The notes: generated by a model not told the origin, from the sequence alone. A DNA stretch of 64,000 bases from an uncultured Clostridium sp. (GCA_900549235.1 URNT01000018.1:1-64000); one strand, 5' to 3'; shown: positions 43,773 to 52,686, counted from the stretch's first letter. Made by a program: numbers and translations.

Positions 43773-44542
43773 TGCCTGCATCAGGAATCTGGATCCCCTT
43801 TATCGGCACTACAGCCGGGGCGGCCTGTGTATTTTTTCTGAAGGAGGCCCTTGGCAGCCGGACCCAGAAATGCCTTCTGGGCTTTGCTTCCGGGGTTATG
43901 GTGGCGGCCTCAGTGTGGTCCCTTCTGATCCCGGCTATGGATATGAGCCAGGATATGGGGCGCATGGCCTTTATACCGGCGGCCTCGGGCTTCCTTCTGG
44001 GAATCGGCTTTCTGCTTCTTCTGGATGAGCTGATCCCTCATCTTCACATCGATGCCAGGGAGCCGGAAGGCCCTAAGGGGCAGTGGAAGAAAAGCACCAT
44101 GCTGGTGCTGGCGGTTACTCTCCACAACATACCGGAAGGAATGGCTGTGGGGGTGGCCTTTGCTGGTCTGATCTCCGGGGACGGTTCTATGACCACAGCA
44201 GGAGCTCTGGCTCTGGCCATCGGCATTGCCATCCAGAACTTTCCTGAGGGAGCCATTATCTCCCTGCCCCTTAAGGAGGCGGTAGGAAAGCCCAGGGCAT
44301 TTTTATACGGGATGCTTTCAGGAGTGGTGGAGCCTGCCGGTGCTGCCTTGATGATCGCCCTGTCCAAATATCTGTCTCCCTTCCTTCCCTATCTCCTCGC
44401 CTTTGCCGCCGGAGCCATGATCTATGTGGTGGTAGAGGAACTGATTCCAGAATCAGCCCAGGGGGAACATTCCAATGTGGGAACGGTTGGGTTTGCGGCG
44501 GGGTTTGTGATTATGATGATTTTAGATGTGGCATTAGGATAA
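43772..44542 (+). CDS. ZIP-family metal transporter
   Basis: This 256-residue membrane protein is a ZIP-family transporter. Metal-binding motifs HNIPEGMAVGVAFAGL (transmembrane segment 4) and QNFPEGAIISLPL (segment 5) are clear, and about eight hydrophobic segments are seen. The loop after segment 3 has a His-rich run (PHLHIDAREP). Zinc or iron import is likely. It overlaps the upstream gene by one base. Confidence 0.88.
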   Translation: MPASGIWIPFIGTTAGAACVFFLKEALGSRTQKCLLGFASGVMVAASVWSLLIPAMDMSQDMGRMAFIPAASGFLLGIGFLLLLDELIPHLHIDAREPEGPKGQWKKSTMLVLAVTLHNIPEGMAVGVAFAGLISGDGSMTTAGALALAIGIAIQNFPEGAIISLPLKEAVGKPRAFLYGMLSGVVEPAGAALMIALSKYLSPFLPYLLAFAAGAMIYVVVEELIPESAQGEHSNVGTVGFAAGFVIMMILDVALG

Positions 44543-44569
44543 AGGCTGACCCCTTAAGGGGCCAGCCTT
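44542..44569. terminator. Bidirectional terminator between ZIP gene and aroA
   Basis: AAGGCTG-A-CCCCTT (from 44542) faces AAGGGG-C-CAGCCTT, a nearly perfect 28-base palindrome. T-rich flanks are short on both sides. Confidence 0.65.
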
Positions 44570-45831
44570 CTTAAATCCTCATAAAATCCAGGATATGAAA
44601 TATTCACACAGTCTGCGTCCTGTATGGTGGTCACTCCGTCCGCGCAGAGGGCTGTGACTGCAAAGGTCATGGCAATGCGGTGGTCTTTGCAGCTGTTGAT
44701 GACAGCTCCATGAAGGGGAGCGCCGCCGGTGATGATCATGCCGTCCTCTGTTTCGCGGACGTTAGCGCCCATGGCGGTCAGGCCTTCTGTCATAACGGCA
44801 ATCCGATTGGATTCCTTTACCTTTAATTCTGCCGCATCACGGATCACGGTTTCACCCTCTGCCACACAGGCCATGGCTGCGATCATGGGCAGCTCGTCGA
44901 TCAGGGTGGGGATGACAGCGCCGCTGATCTCTGTGCCATGAAGGCTGCTGTGGCGCACCAGAATGTCGGCGGTTGGCTCGCCCCGGTCCTTTCGCAGGTT
45001 TAAAAGCTCAAGATCCGCCCCCATTTTCCGGCATACATGAAGGATGCCGTCACGGGTGGGATTTACGCCTACATTCCGGATCAGAAGTTCAGAGCCGGGA
45101 ACCATAAGGCCTGCGGCGATAAAGTAGGCGGCAGAGGAAATATCCCCCGGAACCTCTACCTTTGTGCCATAAAGCTCAGAGGCAGGACGGATGGAGGCGG
45201 TGGTTCCTTCTGAGGCTACCTGTGCCCCAAAGAGAGAGAGCATCAGCTCAGAATGGTTCCTTGAGACAAAGGGCTCTGTAACAGAGGTGGTTCCCTCGGC
45301 ATAAAGCCCTGCCAGCAGGATGGCAGATTTTACCTGGGCAGAGGCCACCCTTGAAGTATAAGAAATGCCCTTTAACCGGGTGCCATGGATGAAAAGAGGG
45401 GCGCAGCCATTGTCATGGATGCTTTTTATGTCAGCCCCCATCATGGAAAGGGGCTCCATGATCCGCTTCATGGGGCGCTTCTGGATGGATTCATCCCCTG
45501 TCAGGGTAACGTCAAAATCCTGGGCTGAAAGGATGCCGGAAATCAGCCGGGTGGTGGTGCCGCTGTTGCCGCAGTCCAGGATCATTTCCGGGGGCGTGAG
45601 GCCCCGAAGGCCCTTTCCGTGAACCAGCACCCGGTCTCCCTGATTTTCGATGGCGATCCCCATTTTTTCAAAGCAGGAGATCGTGGAAAGGCAGTCGGCC
45701 CCCTGAAGGAAGCCGTGGATCTCCGTCAGCCCTTTCGCGATAGAGCCGAACATAACGGCCCGGTGGGAAATGGATTTATCTCCGGGAACGGTAACCTCTC
45801 CCCGGAGACCTCCTTTTTTTGTAAATTCCAT
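44554..45831 (-). CDS. aroA: EPSP synthase (3-phosphoshikimate 1-carboxyvinyltransferase)
   Basis: This 425-residue enzyme adds enolpyruvyl from PEP to shikimate-3-phosphate. Motifs: GDKSISHRAVMFGSIA (substrate Lys), DCGNSGTTTRLISG, KRPMKRIMEPLSMMG and DELPMIAAMACVAEG. The NSGTT form of the glycine-rich loop is seen. It ends the aroF-tyrA-aroA operon, starting 30 bases after tyrA. The final CDS stop lies inside the shared terminator. Confidence 0.95.
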   Translation of the reverse strand: MEFTKKGGLRGEVTVPGDKSISHRAVMFGSIAKGLTEIHGFLQGADCLSTISCFEKMGIAIENQGDRVLVHGKGLRGLTPPEMILDCGNSGTTTRLISGILSAQDFDVTLTGDESIQKRPMKRIMEPLSMMGADIKSIHDNGCAPLFIHGTRLKGISYTSRVASAQVKSAILLAGLYAEGTTSVTEPFVSRNHSELMLSLFGAQVASEGTTASIRPASELYGTKVEVPGDISSAAYFIAAGLMVPGSELLIRNVGVNPTRDGILHVCRKMGADLELLNLRKDRGEPTADILVRHSSLHGTEISGAVIPTLIDELPMIAAMACVAEGETVIRDAAELKVKESNRIAVMTEGLTAMGANVRETEDGMIITGGAPLHGAVINSCKDHRIAMTFAVTALCADGVTTIQDADCVNISYPGFYEDLRRLAP

Positions 45832-45861
45832 AAATCCTCGTCCTTTTCTGGCTGATGTCCG

Positions 45862-46980
45862 CTACATGCGGATCAGCTCGTATTTGTATTTCTCCAGCCG
45901 TTTCCAGGCTGCTTCCATAGAGGCTTCATTGTAAAATACGATCTTTAAAGCCCCTTCTCCCCGTTCCCGGTTGTTGTTGATGCCGATATTTTTGATGCTG
46001 ATGCCTCCTGCGGCCAGGATGACGGAGATAGTGGAAATGGCGCCGACCTCATCAGCCACGTCTACGGTAAATTCGTAGGAAGGCTCCACAGATCCTTTGG
46101 CCCGTTCCGTAAAGGAATTGCGGTAATCCCTGGAGGTCTCAAAAAGCCGGTAGATCTCCTGGCTGCTGCGTCCCTTTATGTCCTCAAGGATCTGCTGCAG
46201 GGAGGCAATATAGGCGGAGAGCATATCGGCGATGGGACCGGTATTTGCAATACAGATCTGTTCCCACATCTCAGGTGAGGAGGAGGCGATCCTTGTAATA
46301 TCCTTAAAGCCTCCTGCCGCCAGCTGCTTCATGGTGCCTTCGGGGGAATCGTTTTCCTTTACCAGATTTACCAGACTGGAGGCCACCAGATGGGGCAGAT
46401 GGCTGATGGCGGCCGTCACCCGGTCATGCTCCCTGTAATCCAGCACAAGGGGAATGGCGCCGATGGTTTCCGCTACGGCCCGCAGACGGCGGACATTGGG
46501 GCTGTCTGTTTCCTCCGGGCGGGGCGGTGTGATGATGTAGTAGGCATTTTCCAGAAGATGGTCCGTAGAATGGAGATAACCTGCTTTTTCAGAGCCCGCC
46601 ATAGGGTGGCCGCCCACAAAGCAGTCCTCAAGGCCCTGGCGGAGGATTTCCTCGTGTATGTTCACTTTGGTGCTCCCTACGTCCGTGATCAGGGCCCCAG
46701 GCTTTAAATAGGGGCGGATGGCGGACAGGTACTGGGCGTTGTATTCCACCGGGGTGCAGAGAAAGATCATATCACATTCCAGAAGGGTCTCATCGATCCC
46801 ATCCAGGATTACATCGACGATCCCTTCTTTTTTTGCCTGCTCCAGATGGGCGCGGGTCCGCATATAGGCCATGATCCGGATGTCGGGCCGGGACCGCTTG
46901 ATCCCCTTTGCAAGGGAGCCGCCGATCAGCCCCAGGCCGATAAAGGCAATGGCTGAGTCAGTCATAGTAGTAGGTTCCAT
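45862..46980 (-). CDS. tyrA: Prephenate dehydrogenase with ACT domain
   Basis: This 372-residue enzyme oxidises prephenate to 4-hydroxyphenylpyruvate for tyrosine. The NAD loop is FIGLGLIGGSLAKGIK, prephenate-binding CFVGGHPMAGSEKAGYLH and RVTAAISHLPHLVA follow, and the C-terminal ACT domain (YEFTVDVADEVGAISTISVI onward) would allow tyrosine feedback. It lies between aroF and aroA. ATG 46980 follows AGGAGGGATCAAG. Confidence 0.94.
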   Translation of the reverse strand: MEPTTMTDSAIAFIGLGLIGGSLAKGIKRSRPDIRIMAYMRTRAHLEQAKKEGIVDVILDGIDETLLECDMIFLCTPVEYNAQYLSAIRPYLKPGALITDVGSTKVNIHEEILRQGLEDCFVGGHPMAGSEKAGYLHSTDHLLENAYYIITPPRPEETDSPNVRRLRAVAETIGAIPLVLDYREHDRVTAAISHLPHLVASSLVNLVKENDSPEGTMKQLAAGGFKDITRIASSSPEMWEQICIANTGPIADMLSAYIASLQQILEDIKGRSSQEIYRLFETSRDYRNSFTERAKGSVEPSYEFTVDVADEVGAISTISVILAAGGISIKNIGINNNRERGEGALKIVFYNEASMEAAWKRLEKYKYELIRM

Positions 46981-46997
46981 CTTGATCCCTCCTGTCT

Positions 46998-48020
46998 TTA
47001 CTGAGGCTGGAAGGTACGTCCGGCCAGGCTGGTATAGGGCGCAAGCTCCTTCATCAGCTCGTCAAATGCGTCAAAGGTAAGAGACTGAGGCCCGTCGGAA
47101 AGAGCGCAGGCAGGGCAGGGGTGCACCTCGATCATCAGTCCGTCTGCACCTACAGCGATGGCAGCCTTTGCAAGGGGAGATACATAGGCCCGTACTCCGG
47201 TGGCGTGGCTTGGGTCTACGATCACAGGAAGGTGGCTCTTCTGGCGGATTACCGGTACGGCGCTTATATCCAGGGTATTGCGGGTAGAGGTCTCATAGGT
47301 ACGGATGCCCCGCTCGCACAGCACGATATTGGGGTTCCCTTCGGAAATAATATACTCAGCCGCGTTAAGCCACTCGTCGATGGTGGCGCACAGGCCTCTC
47401 TTTAAAAGCACAGGCACTCCGGATTTGCCGGCTTCTTTTAATAACTCGAAATTCTGCATATTTCTTGCACCGATCTGGAGCATATCCACATATTTGACAG
47501 CGGCCTCAATGGCGTGGGCACTGGTGACCTCGCAGATTACGTTAAGGCCGGTGGCTTCTCTGGCCTCCTTCATATATTTAAGTCCTTCTTCCTCAAGGCC
47601 CTGGAAGGAGTAGGGGGAGGTACGGGGTTTGTAGGCGCCGCCTCTAAGGAAAGTGGCTCCTGCTTTTTTCACTGCGAAGGCGGTTTCCATCAGCTGCTCC
47701 TTTGATTCAATGGCGCAGGGGCCGGCCATAACAGTCATGGTTCCTGGCCCGATGTGAGTATTTCCTACAGGGATAATGGAATCGTCGGGGTGGAATTTTT
47801 TATTTACCAGTTTGTAGGACTCGGTGACAGGAACAATCTTGTCAACGCCCTCGCTGATTTCGATATTGGTGCCCTGGAGCTTTGATTTGTCCCCTACCAC
47901 GCCCACAATGGTCACCTGAGAGCCCCTGGAGAGATGAACCTGAAGGCCCTTTTCCTCAATCAAATCCGTTACTTTTTTTACTGCCTGCTCAGAGGCATCC
48001 GGCTTCATAATAATGATCAT
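46998..48020 (-). CDS. aroF: DAHP synthase (3-deoxy-7-phosphoheptulonate synthase)
   Basis: This 340-residue enzyme catalyses the first step of the shikimate pathway, joining PEP and erythrose-4-phosphate. The N-terminal ferredoxin-like (FXD/ACT-like) domain begins MIIIMKPDASEQAV; the TIM-barrel has MAGPCAIESKEQL, RGGAYKPRTSPYSFQGL, LQIGARNMQNFELL, and PVIVDPSHATGVR. I chose ATG 48020 over 48026 because the AAGGAG site is better spaced. It begins the operon; an operator-like repeat lies on its promoter. Confidence 0.93.
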   Translation of the reverse strand: MIIIMKPDASEQAVKKVTDLIEEKGLQVHLSRGSQVTIVGVVGDKSKLQGTNIEISEGVDKIVPVTESYKLVNKKFHPDDSIIPVGNTHIGPGTMTVMAGPCAIESKEQLMETAFAVKKAGATFLRGGAYKPRTSPYSFQGLEEEGLKYMKEAREATGLNVICEVTSAHAIEAAVKYVDMLQIGARNMQNFELLKEAGKSGVPVLLKRGLCATIDEWLNAAEYIISEGNPNIVLCERGIRTYETSTRNTLDISAVPVIRQKSHLPVIVDPSHATGVRAYVSPLAKAAIAVGADGLMIEVHPCPACALSDGPQSLTFDAFDELMKELAPYTSLAGRTFQPQ

Positions 48021-48061
48021 AGTCATGTACTCCTTGCTGTTTGTTGGGTATATCAATCAAT

Positions 48062-48078
48062 GTACGTTAGTAGTGTAC
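48062..48078. promoter_or_regulatory. Candidate aromatic-repressor operator at aroF
   Basis: GTACGTTAGTAGTGTAC has two GTAC arms separated by nine bases and overlaps the minus-strand -10 (48072-48077). It recalls TrpR-type sites (GTAC arms), so a TrpR/YerC-like repressor is possible. Weak evidence. Confidence 0.4.
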
Positions 48079-48100
48079 GGCCTGAAAGGGAAAATGTCAA
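48072..48100 (-). promoter_or_regulatory. aroF promoter
   Basis: On minus, TTGACA (48095-48100), 17 bases, TACACT (48072-48077). Confidence 0.75.
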
Positions 48101-48195
48101 TACTTTATCACTTTAAACTTTTACGCTTTTAAGTGACATGGATTCCGTTCTGTTAAAAGAATTACAAAATTTATGTGCAAAATAAATAAAAAGCT

Positions 48196-48224
48196 TGAAA
48201 AAATCTGAAAAATTTAGTAAAATA
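48196..48224 (+). promoter_or_regulatory. Promoter of EF-G-like gene
   Basis: TTGAAA (48196-48201), 17 bases, TAAAAT (48219-48224). Confidence 0.65.
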
Positions 48225-48263
48225 CTGATATGGCTTAAATATAAATGTACAGGAGGGAAGTTT

Positions 48264-50360
48264 ATGAACGTATATGGGACTCAACAGATCCGCAACGTTG
48301 TATTACTTGGACATGGAGGCGCCGGTAAGACCACCGTTGCGGAGGCACTGGCATTGATCACAGGTGTTACAAAGCGTATGGGCAGGGTGCCTGACGGCAA
48401 TACCATCAGTGATTATGATAAGGAAGAAATCAAGAGACAGTTTTCCATTTCCACCACTCTGATCCCGCTGGAATACCAGGGAGAGAGCGGACCGATCAAG
48501 ATCAATCTGCTGGATACTCCGGGATTTTTCGATTTTGTGGGAGAAGTAGAGGAAGCCATCAGCGTTGCTGATGCAGCCATTATCGTTGTAAACTGCAAGG
48601 CAGGTATTGAGCCTGGTACAGAGAAGGCATGGGAGCTGTGCGAGAAGTACAGACTGCCAAGACTGATCTTCGTTACCAATATGGACGATGATCATGCCAG
48701 CTATCGTGAGCTGGTTGTAAAGCTGGAGCACAGATTCGGACGTAAGATTGCCCCCTTCCAGCTTCCAATCCGTGAAAATGAAAAATTTGTGGGCTTTGTA
48801 AATGTAGTAAAGATGGCAGGACGCCGCTTTACAAACTTAAGCGACTATGAGGAGTGCGAGATCCCGGATTATGTTCAGAAGAACCTGACCATCGCAAGGG
48901 ACGCCCTGATGGAAGCAGTTGCAGAGACCAGTGAAGAATATATGGAGCGTTATTTCTTGGGCGAGGAGTTTACACAGGAGGAGATCTCACAGGCTCTCCG
49001 CACCCATGTGATCGAGGGTGAGATCGTTCCCATTATGATGGGCTCCGGCATCAACTGCCAGGGCTTTAAGGTACTTCTCCAGGCCATTGACAAGTATTTT
49101 CCGTCACCGGATCATTTTGAGTGTATCGGTGTGGATGTATCCACCGGCGAGCGATTTACCGCCAGATACAATGATGACGTATCCCTGTCAGCCAGAGTAT
49201 TCAAGACCATCGTGGATCCATTTATCGGAAAATATTCTCTGATGAAGATCTGTACCGGTACCTTAAAGGGTGATACCACTGTATATAATGTAAATAAAGA
49301 CACAGAGGAGAAGATCGGCAAGCTCTATGTGCTCAGAGGCAAGGAGCAGATCGAGGTTCAGGAGCTGCACGCGGGAGATATCGGCGCAGTTGCAAAGCTG
49401 TCTATGACCCAGACCGGTGATACCATGGCAGTGCGCACCGCTCCTATCGTATACCACAAGCCTCAGACCTCCACTCCATATACATATATGGCCTACAAGG
49501 CAGCTAACAAGGGTGAGGATGATAAGGTATCCACCGCCCTGGCCCGTATGATGGAAGAGGATCTGACCATGCATGTTGTCAATGACGCTGAGAATCGCCA
49601 GTCCCTGATCTACGCCATCGGCGATCAGCAGCTGGATGTGATCGTAAGCAAGCTGCAGACACGCTACAAGGTAGATATTGTCCTGTCAAAGCCTAAATTC
49701 GCCTTCCGTGAGACTCCCCGCAAGAAGGTAAAGGTACAGGGAAGACACAAGAAGCAGTCCGGCGGACATGGACAGTACGGCGATGTTATTATGGAATTTG
49801 AGCCATCCGGCGATCTGGAGACACCTTATGTATTTGAGGAAAAGGTATTCGGAGGCTCCGTTCCGAAGAACTACTTCCCGGCTGTTGAAAAGGGACTTCA
49901 GGAGTGCGTTCTTAAGGGCCCGCTGGCCGGATACCCGGTTGTAGGCTTAAAGGCCACTCTGGTAGATGGTTCCTACCATCCGGTAGACTCCTCTGAGATG
50001 GCATTTAAGATGGCTACCATCCTTGCATTTAAGCAGGGCTTTATGGAGGCAGGTCCTGTGCTCTTAGAGCCGATTGCTTCCTTAAAGGTTACTGTTCCGG
50101 ACCGCTTTACCGGAGATGTTATGGGTGATTTAAACCGCAGAAGAGGCCGTGTGCTTGGCATGAACTCCGACCACAACGGCAAGCAGGTGATCGAGGCAGA
50201 TGTTCCTATGTCAGAGCTCTTCGGCTACAACACTGACCTGCGCTCCATGACCGGCGGTATCGGAAGCTACTCTTACGAGTTCAGCCGCTATGAGCAGGCT
50301 CCCGGCGATGTACAGAAGCGTGAGGTAGAAGCAAGAGCTGCTGCCAAAGATGGTGAGTAA
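48264..50360 (+). CDS. EF-G-like translational GTPase
   Basis: This 698-residue GTPase has the five-domain order of EF-G, but a divergent head. The G1 loop is GHGGAGKTTVAEAL, where usual EF-G reads AHIDAGKTT; G3 is LDTPGFFDFVGEVEEAI, with Phe in place of the catalytic His of DTPGH; G4 is TNMDDD. Domain IV has GGHGQYGDVIMEFEPS and the C-terminus ends in an acidic tail. This fits the EF-G-II/EF-G-like group whose role is uncertain, perhaps ribosome release or stress. ATG 48264 follows AGGAGG. Confidence 0.88.
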   Translation: MNVYGTQQIRNVVLLGHGGAGKTTVAEALALITGVTKRMGRVPDGNTISDYDKEEIKRQFSISTTLIPLEYQGESGPIKINLLDTPGFFDFVGEVEEAISVADAAIIVVNCKAGIEPGTEKAWELCEKYRLPRLIFVTNMDDDHASYRELVVKLEHRFGRKIAPFQLPIRENEKFVGFVNVVKMAGRRFTNLSDYEECEIPDYVQKNLTIARDALMEAVAETSEEYMERYFLGEEFTQEEISQALRTHVIEGEIVPIMMGSGINCQGFKVLLQAIDKYFPSPDHFECIGVDVSTGERFTARYNDDVSLSARVFKTIVDPFIGKYSLMKICTGTLKGDTTVYNVNKDTEEKIGKLYVLRGKEQIEVQELHAGDIGAVAKLSMTQTGDTMAVRTAPIVYHKPQTSTPYTYMAYKAANKGEDDKVSTALARMMEEDLTMHVVNDAENRQSLIYAIGDQQLDVIVSKLQTRYKVDIVLSKPKFAFRETPRKKVKVQGRHKKQSGGHGQYGDVIMEFEPSGDLETPYVFEEKVFGGSVPKNYFPAVEKGLQECVLKGPLAGYPVVGLKATLVDGSYHPVDSSEMAFKMATILAFKQGFMEAGPVLLEPIASLKVTVPDRFTGDVMGDLNRRRGRVLGMNSDHNGKQVIEADVPMSELFGYNTDLRSMTGGIGSYSYEFSRYEQAPGDVQKREVEARAAAKDGE

Positions 50361-50430
50361 GCCAAATTAAAACCTTCGGGCCGGTATGTCTCAGATGTAT
50401 CGGCCTGTTTTTGATAAAAATTCTTCAAAA

Positions 50431-50446
50431 TGTTGCTTATATCACA
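50431..50446. promoter_or_regulatory. Partial Crp/Fnr-type site upstream of rubredoxin
   Basis: TGTTGCTTATATCACA keeps TGTTG-N6 and ends in TCACA, resembling the palindrome near the crp/fnr gene (TGTTG-N6-CAACA). It lies about 100 bases before the rubredoxin start. Weak. Confidence 0.35.
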
Positions 50447-50544
50447 GAAATATGGCAAAGCCTGTGCTATATTTATTCCATCAACAGGAAACACTAATAA
50501 AAGAAAGATATGCGAAATATGAAAACTCAAGGAGGAAGATAAGT

Positions 50545-50709
50545 ATGAAGAAATATGTATGTGATCCATGCGGATATATCTATGACCCGGAGGTTGGTGA
50601 TCCAGACGGCGGTATCGCCCCAGGAACTGCATTTGAGGATATTCCAGAGGATTGGGTATGTCCGATCTGCGGAATGGGAAAAGATGTATTCTCCGTTGTA
50701 GAGGAATAA
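50545..50709 (+). CDS. Rubredoxin
   Basis: This 54-residue iron protein carries electrons to reductases handling oxygen or peroxide in anaerobes. It has the two Cys pairs CDPCGY and CPICGMG that bind one iron, plus the family segments YDPEVGDPDGGIAPGTAFED and IPEDWVCP. ATG 50545 follows AAGGAGG; upstream in-frame ATGs lack ribosome sites. It has its own terminator. Confidence 0.96.
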   Translation: MKKYVCDPCGYIYDPEVGDPDGGIAPGTAFEDIPEDWVCPICGMGKDVFSVVEE

Positions 50710-50724
50710 TAACGGAATAGGAAG

Positions 50725-50774
50725 AAAGCCGCTGCAGGCGTTGGGTTTGGGACGCTGCTGCGGCTTTTGTTTTA
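50725..50774 (+). terminator. Rubredoxin terminator
   Basis: AAGCCGC and downstream GCGGCTT (inner GCAG/CTGC) form the stem around 50726-50765, followed by TTTGTTTTATT. The Crp/Fnr gene end lies next to it. Confidence 0.65.
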
Positions 50775-51422
50775 TTATAACAGCCGCACCTCCCTCCGGT
50801 CAATCTCCACCAGCCCATCCTCCTTCATTCTCTTAAGCTCCCTGGTCATGGCGCTGCGGTCGATGGAAAGGTAGTCAGCCAGATCCACCATGGTGAACGG
50901 GAGGCTGAAGGCGGTTTTTCCCAGCCTGGCGGCCTGCTGGCTGAAGTAGCACATGAGCTTTTCCCGGATGGTGCGCTGGGAGAGAACCTCCACCCGGCGG
51001 CTCAGGTTCAGGGCCCGCTCGGCGATCAGGTTCAGGAGGTTTCTGGTCAGCTGGTGATGGTGGGCACAGGCGTTGGCACAGGGGGAGGTGATCTGCGCGG
51101 CCTTCAGAAAGAGGATCTGGCAGGGGCTGCCGCAGATCACGCTGACTCCCCCTGGCTCCTGGCCGCAGTAGGACAGCATGGAGCCAAAGAGATCCTGGGG
51201 CCCCAGCCGCTCCAGGATGGTCCTGGCGCCGCTGTATTCGTAGCGGACCACAGAGGCGGTGCCGGTGCCGATAATGCCGATCTCATGGGTTCCTGTATCG
51301 TAGCTGCAGATAGTCTCCCCGGTGCGGAAGGCTTTTGTCCTGGCGCCCAGGCAGGGGAGCAGCTTATTATATTCTTCCATTGATATGTCTTTAAATAAAT
51401 TTTTCTGAAAATATTCGTTCAT
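50775..51422 (-). CDS. Crp/Fnr-family transcriptional regulator
   Basis: This 215-residue regulator has an N-terminal cyclic-nucleotide-like sensor domain and a C-terminal winged helix with MVDLADYLSIDRSAMTRELK. Several Cys (SYCGQEPG, CGSPC, CANACAHH) are present, but no clear Fnr-type four-Cys N-terminal cluster. A perfect palindrome overlaps its promoter. It faces rubredoxin and a CPBP protease; an oxygen or redox role is suggested only by context. Confidence 0.85.
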   Translation of the reverse strand: MNEYFQKNLFKDISMEEYNKLLPCLGARTKAFRTGETICSYDTGTHEIGIIGTGTASVVRYEYSGARTILERLGPQDLFGSMLSYCGQEPGGVSVICGSPCQILFLKAAQITSPCANACAHHHQLTRNLLNLIAERALNLSRRVEVLSQRTIREKLMCYFSQQAARLGKTAFSLPFTMVDLADYLSIDRSAMTRELKRMKEDGLVEIDRREVRLL

Positions 51423-51469
51423 GTCCCTTTTACCCTGTTTCTTTTTATGTTATAGTTATAATTACTTAT

Positions 51470-51498
51470 ATCATAATACTTTTGTGTTGCATTTGCAA
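51470..51498 (-). promoter_or_regulatory. Promoter of the Crp/Fnr gene
   Basis: On minus, TTGCAA (51493-51498) inside the palindrome, 17 bases, TATGAT (51470-51475). Confidence 0.55.
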
Positions 51499-51500
51499 CA
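51485..51500. promoter_or_regulatory. Crp/Fnr-type operator
   Basis: TGTTGCATTTGCAACA has perfect 7-bp arms (TGTTGCA / TGCAACA) around TT, equal to TGTTG-N6-CAACA. It overlaps the -35 of the crp/fnr-type gene and lies 33 bases before the divergent protease start. Confidence 0.7.
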
Positions 51501-51532
51501 TAAAAGTGAATGGATTAAAAAAGGATGAGAGA

Positions 51533-52582
51533 ATGACAGAAAGATACGGCTTATACAGAGAAAACACAGAGACAGAAGAAAGAAAGCAGCTGTTGCGGCG
51601 CCAGAAGCACCAGATCTCCATGGTGGGAGGCGCCTGCGCTGCTTTTTGGGGGGTGACCATGGCAGTTCAGATTGGGCTTATAATGTTTTTGTCTGTGCTC
51701 AGGGGCTTTTACGGTGGAGGAGGCAGTATTATAGGGATGGAGGCGGCCACACTGCTTTCCTCTATTTCCATGTACGGCGTCGCCTACCCTGTAACGGCGG
51801 CTATGATGCTTCTGATCCCCCGGTGCGGAAGGCCGGAGCGGGGCAGTCTGAGCCTTAAGGAGTTCGGGCTCTGTATGGTGGCTGCTGTGGGCGTGGGCTT
51901 CGCGGGAAATATGATAGGGAGCCTTGCGGAGTTTATAAAGCCGGGAGGAACAGATACTCAGATCGTGGAGGAGATGCTTCAGAACAGCAGCCTCTGGTCT
52001 GTTATGGCCACCACCGTATTTCTGGCGCCTGTAACAGAGGAGTACCTTTACAGAAAGATGATCATAGACCGTCTGGCAGGCTTCGGCCAGGGGCCGGCCA
52101 TTTTTATTTCTGCTTTTATGTTCGGTCTGGCTCACGGAAATTTCTCACAGTTCTTTTACGCCTTTGGCTTGGGGCTGATGTTTGGGTATGTGTACGCTAA
52201 AACGGGCCGGATCGGTTATACCATTGCGTTCCATATGATCTTCAATATGCTTGGAGGAGCCATCCCCTTAGAACTTTCAAGGTTTTCTGAGGGCATCATA
52301 GAAGGACATTTCTTCCTTACCTGGTTTCAGGAGGCGTCCGGTCTGGATCTGACTCTGTTTTTAAGGCCTGCGGCCTCTCTTTTGATCCTGATGTATTTCT
52401 TTTTCCAGATTGCCGCATTTGCAGGCAGTATCCTGCTGCTGATCAGTTACAGGAAGAAAATACAGCTGGCTCCGGGACAGTGGCCCATCAAAAAGGGAGA
52501 ATATTTTAAAACCATATGCCTGAATCCGGGGATGATCGTTTATCTGCTGATATGCGGAGGAATGTTCCTCCTTAACTGGTAG
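51533..52582 (+). CDS. CPBP-family intramembrane metalloprotease
   Basis: This 349-residue membrane protein is a CPBP (CAAX/Abi) family protease. Motif 1 is TEEYLYRKMIIDRL with the catalytic Glu pair, motif 2 is AFMFGLAHGNFSQFFYAF with a His, and motif 3 is IGYTIAFHMIFNMLGG with His and Asn. About eight hydrophobic helices are seen. ATG 51533 follows AAGGATGAG. It is transcribed divergently from a Crp/Fnr-type regulator, which may control it. Substrate unknown. Confidence 0.85.
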   Translation: MTERYGLYRENTETEERKQLLRRQKHQISMVGGACAAFWGVTMAVQIGLIMFLSVLRGFYGGGGSIIGMEAATLLSSISMYGVAYPVTAAMMLLIPRCGRPERGSLSLKEFGLCMVAAVGVGFAGNMIGSLAEFIKPGGTDTQIVEEMLQNSSLWSVMATTVFLAPVTEEYLYRKMIIDRLAGFGQGPAIFISAFMFGLAHGNFSQFFYAFGLGLMFGYVYAKTGRIGYTIAFHMIFNMLGGAIPLELSRFSEGIIEGHFFLTWFQEASGLDLTLFLRPAASLLILMYFFFQIAAFAGSILLLISYRKKIQLAPGQWPIKKGEYFKTICLNPGMIVYLLICGGMFLLNW

Positions 52583-52686
52583 AAAATAGCTTTCCTGAGG
52601 TAAAGTATTAATGAATCACAGTGCAGGCATTGCGGAATACAGACACTATCACAATTAAAAAGCTGTAGCAATCACAATAAACAAAC

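Noticed and set aside
48195..48263. N-terminal extension of the EF-G-like protein
   Set aside because: The extra residues lie over the promoter and the ribosome site before ATG 48264.
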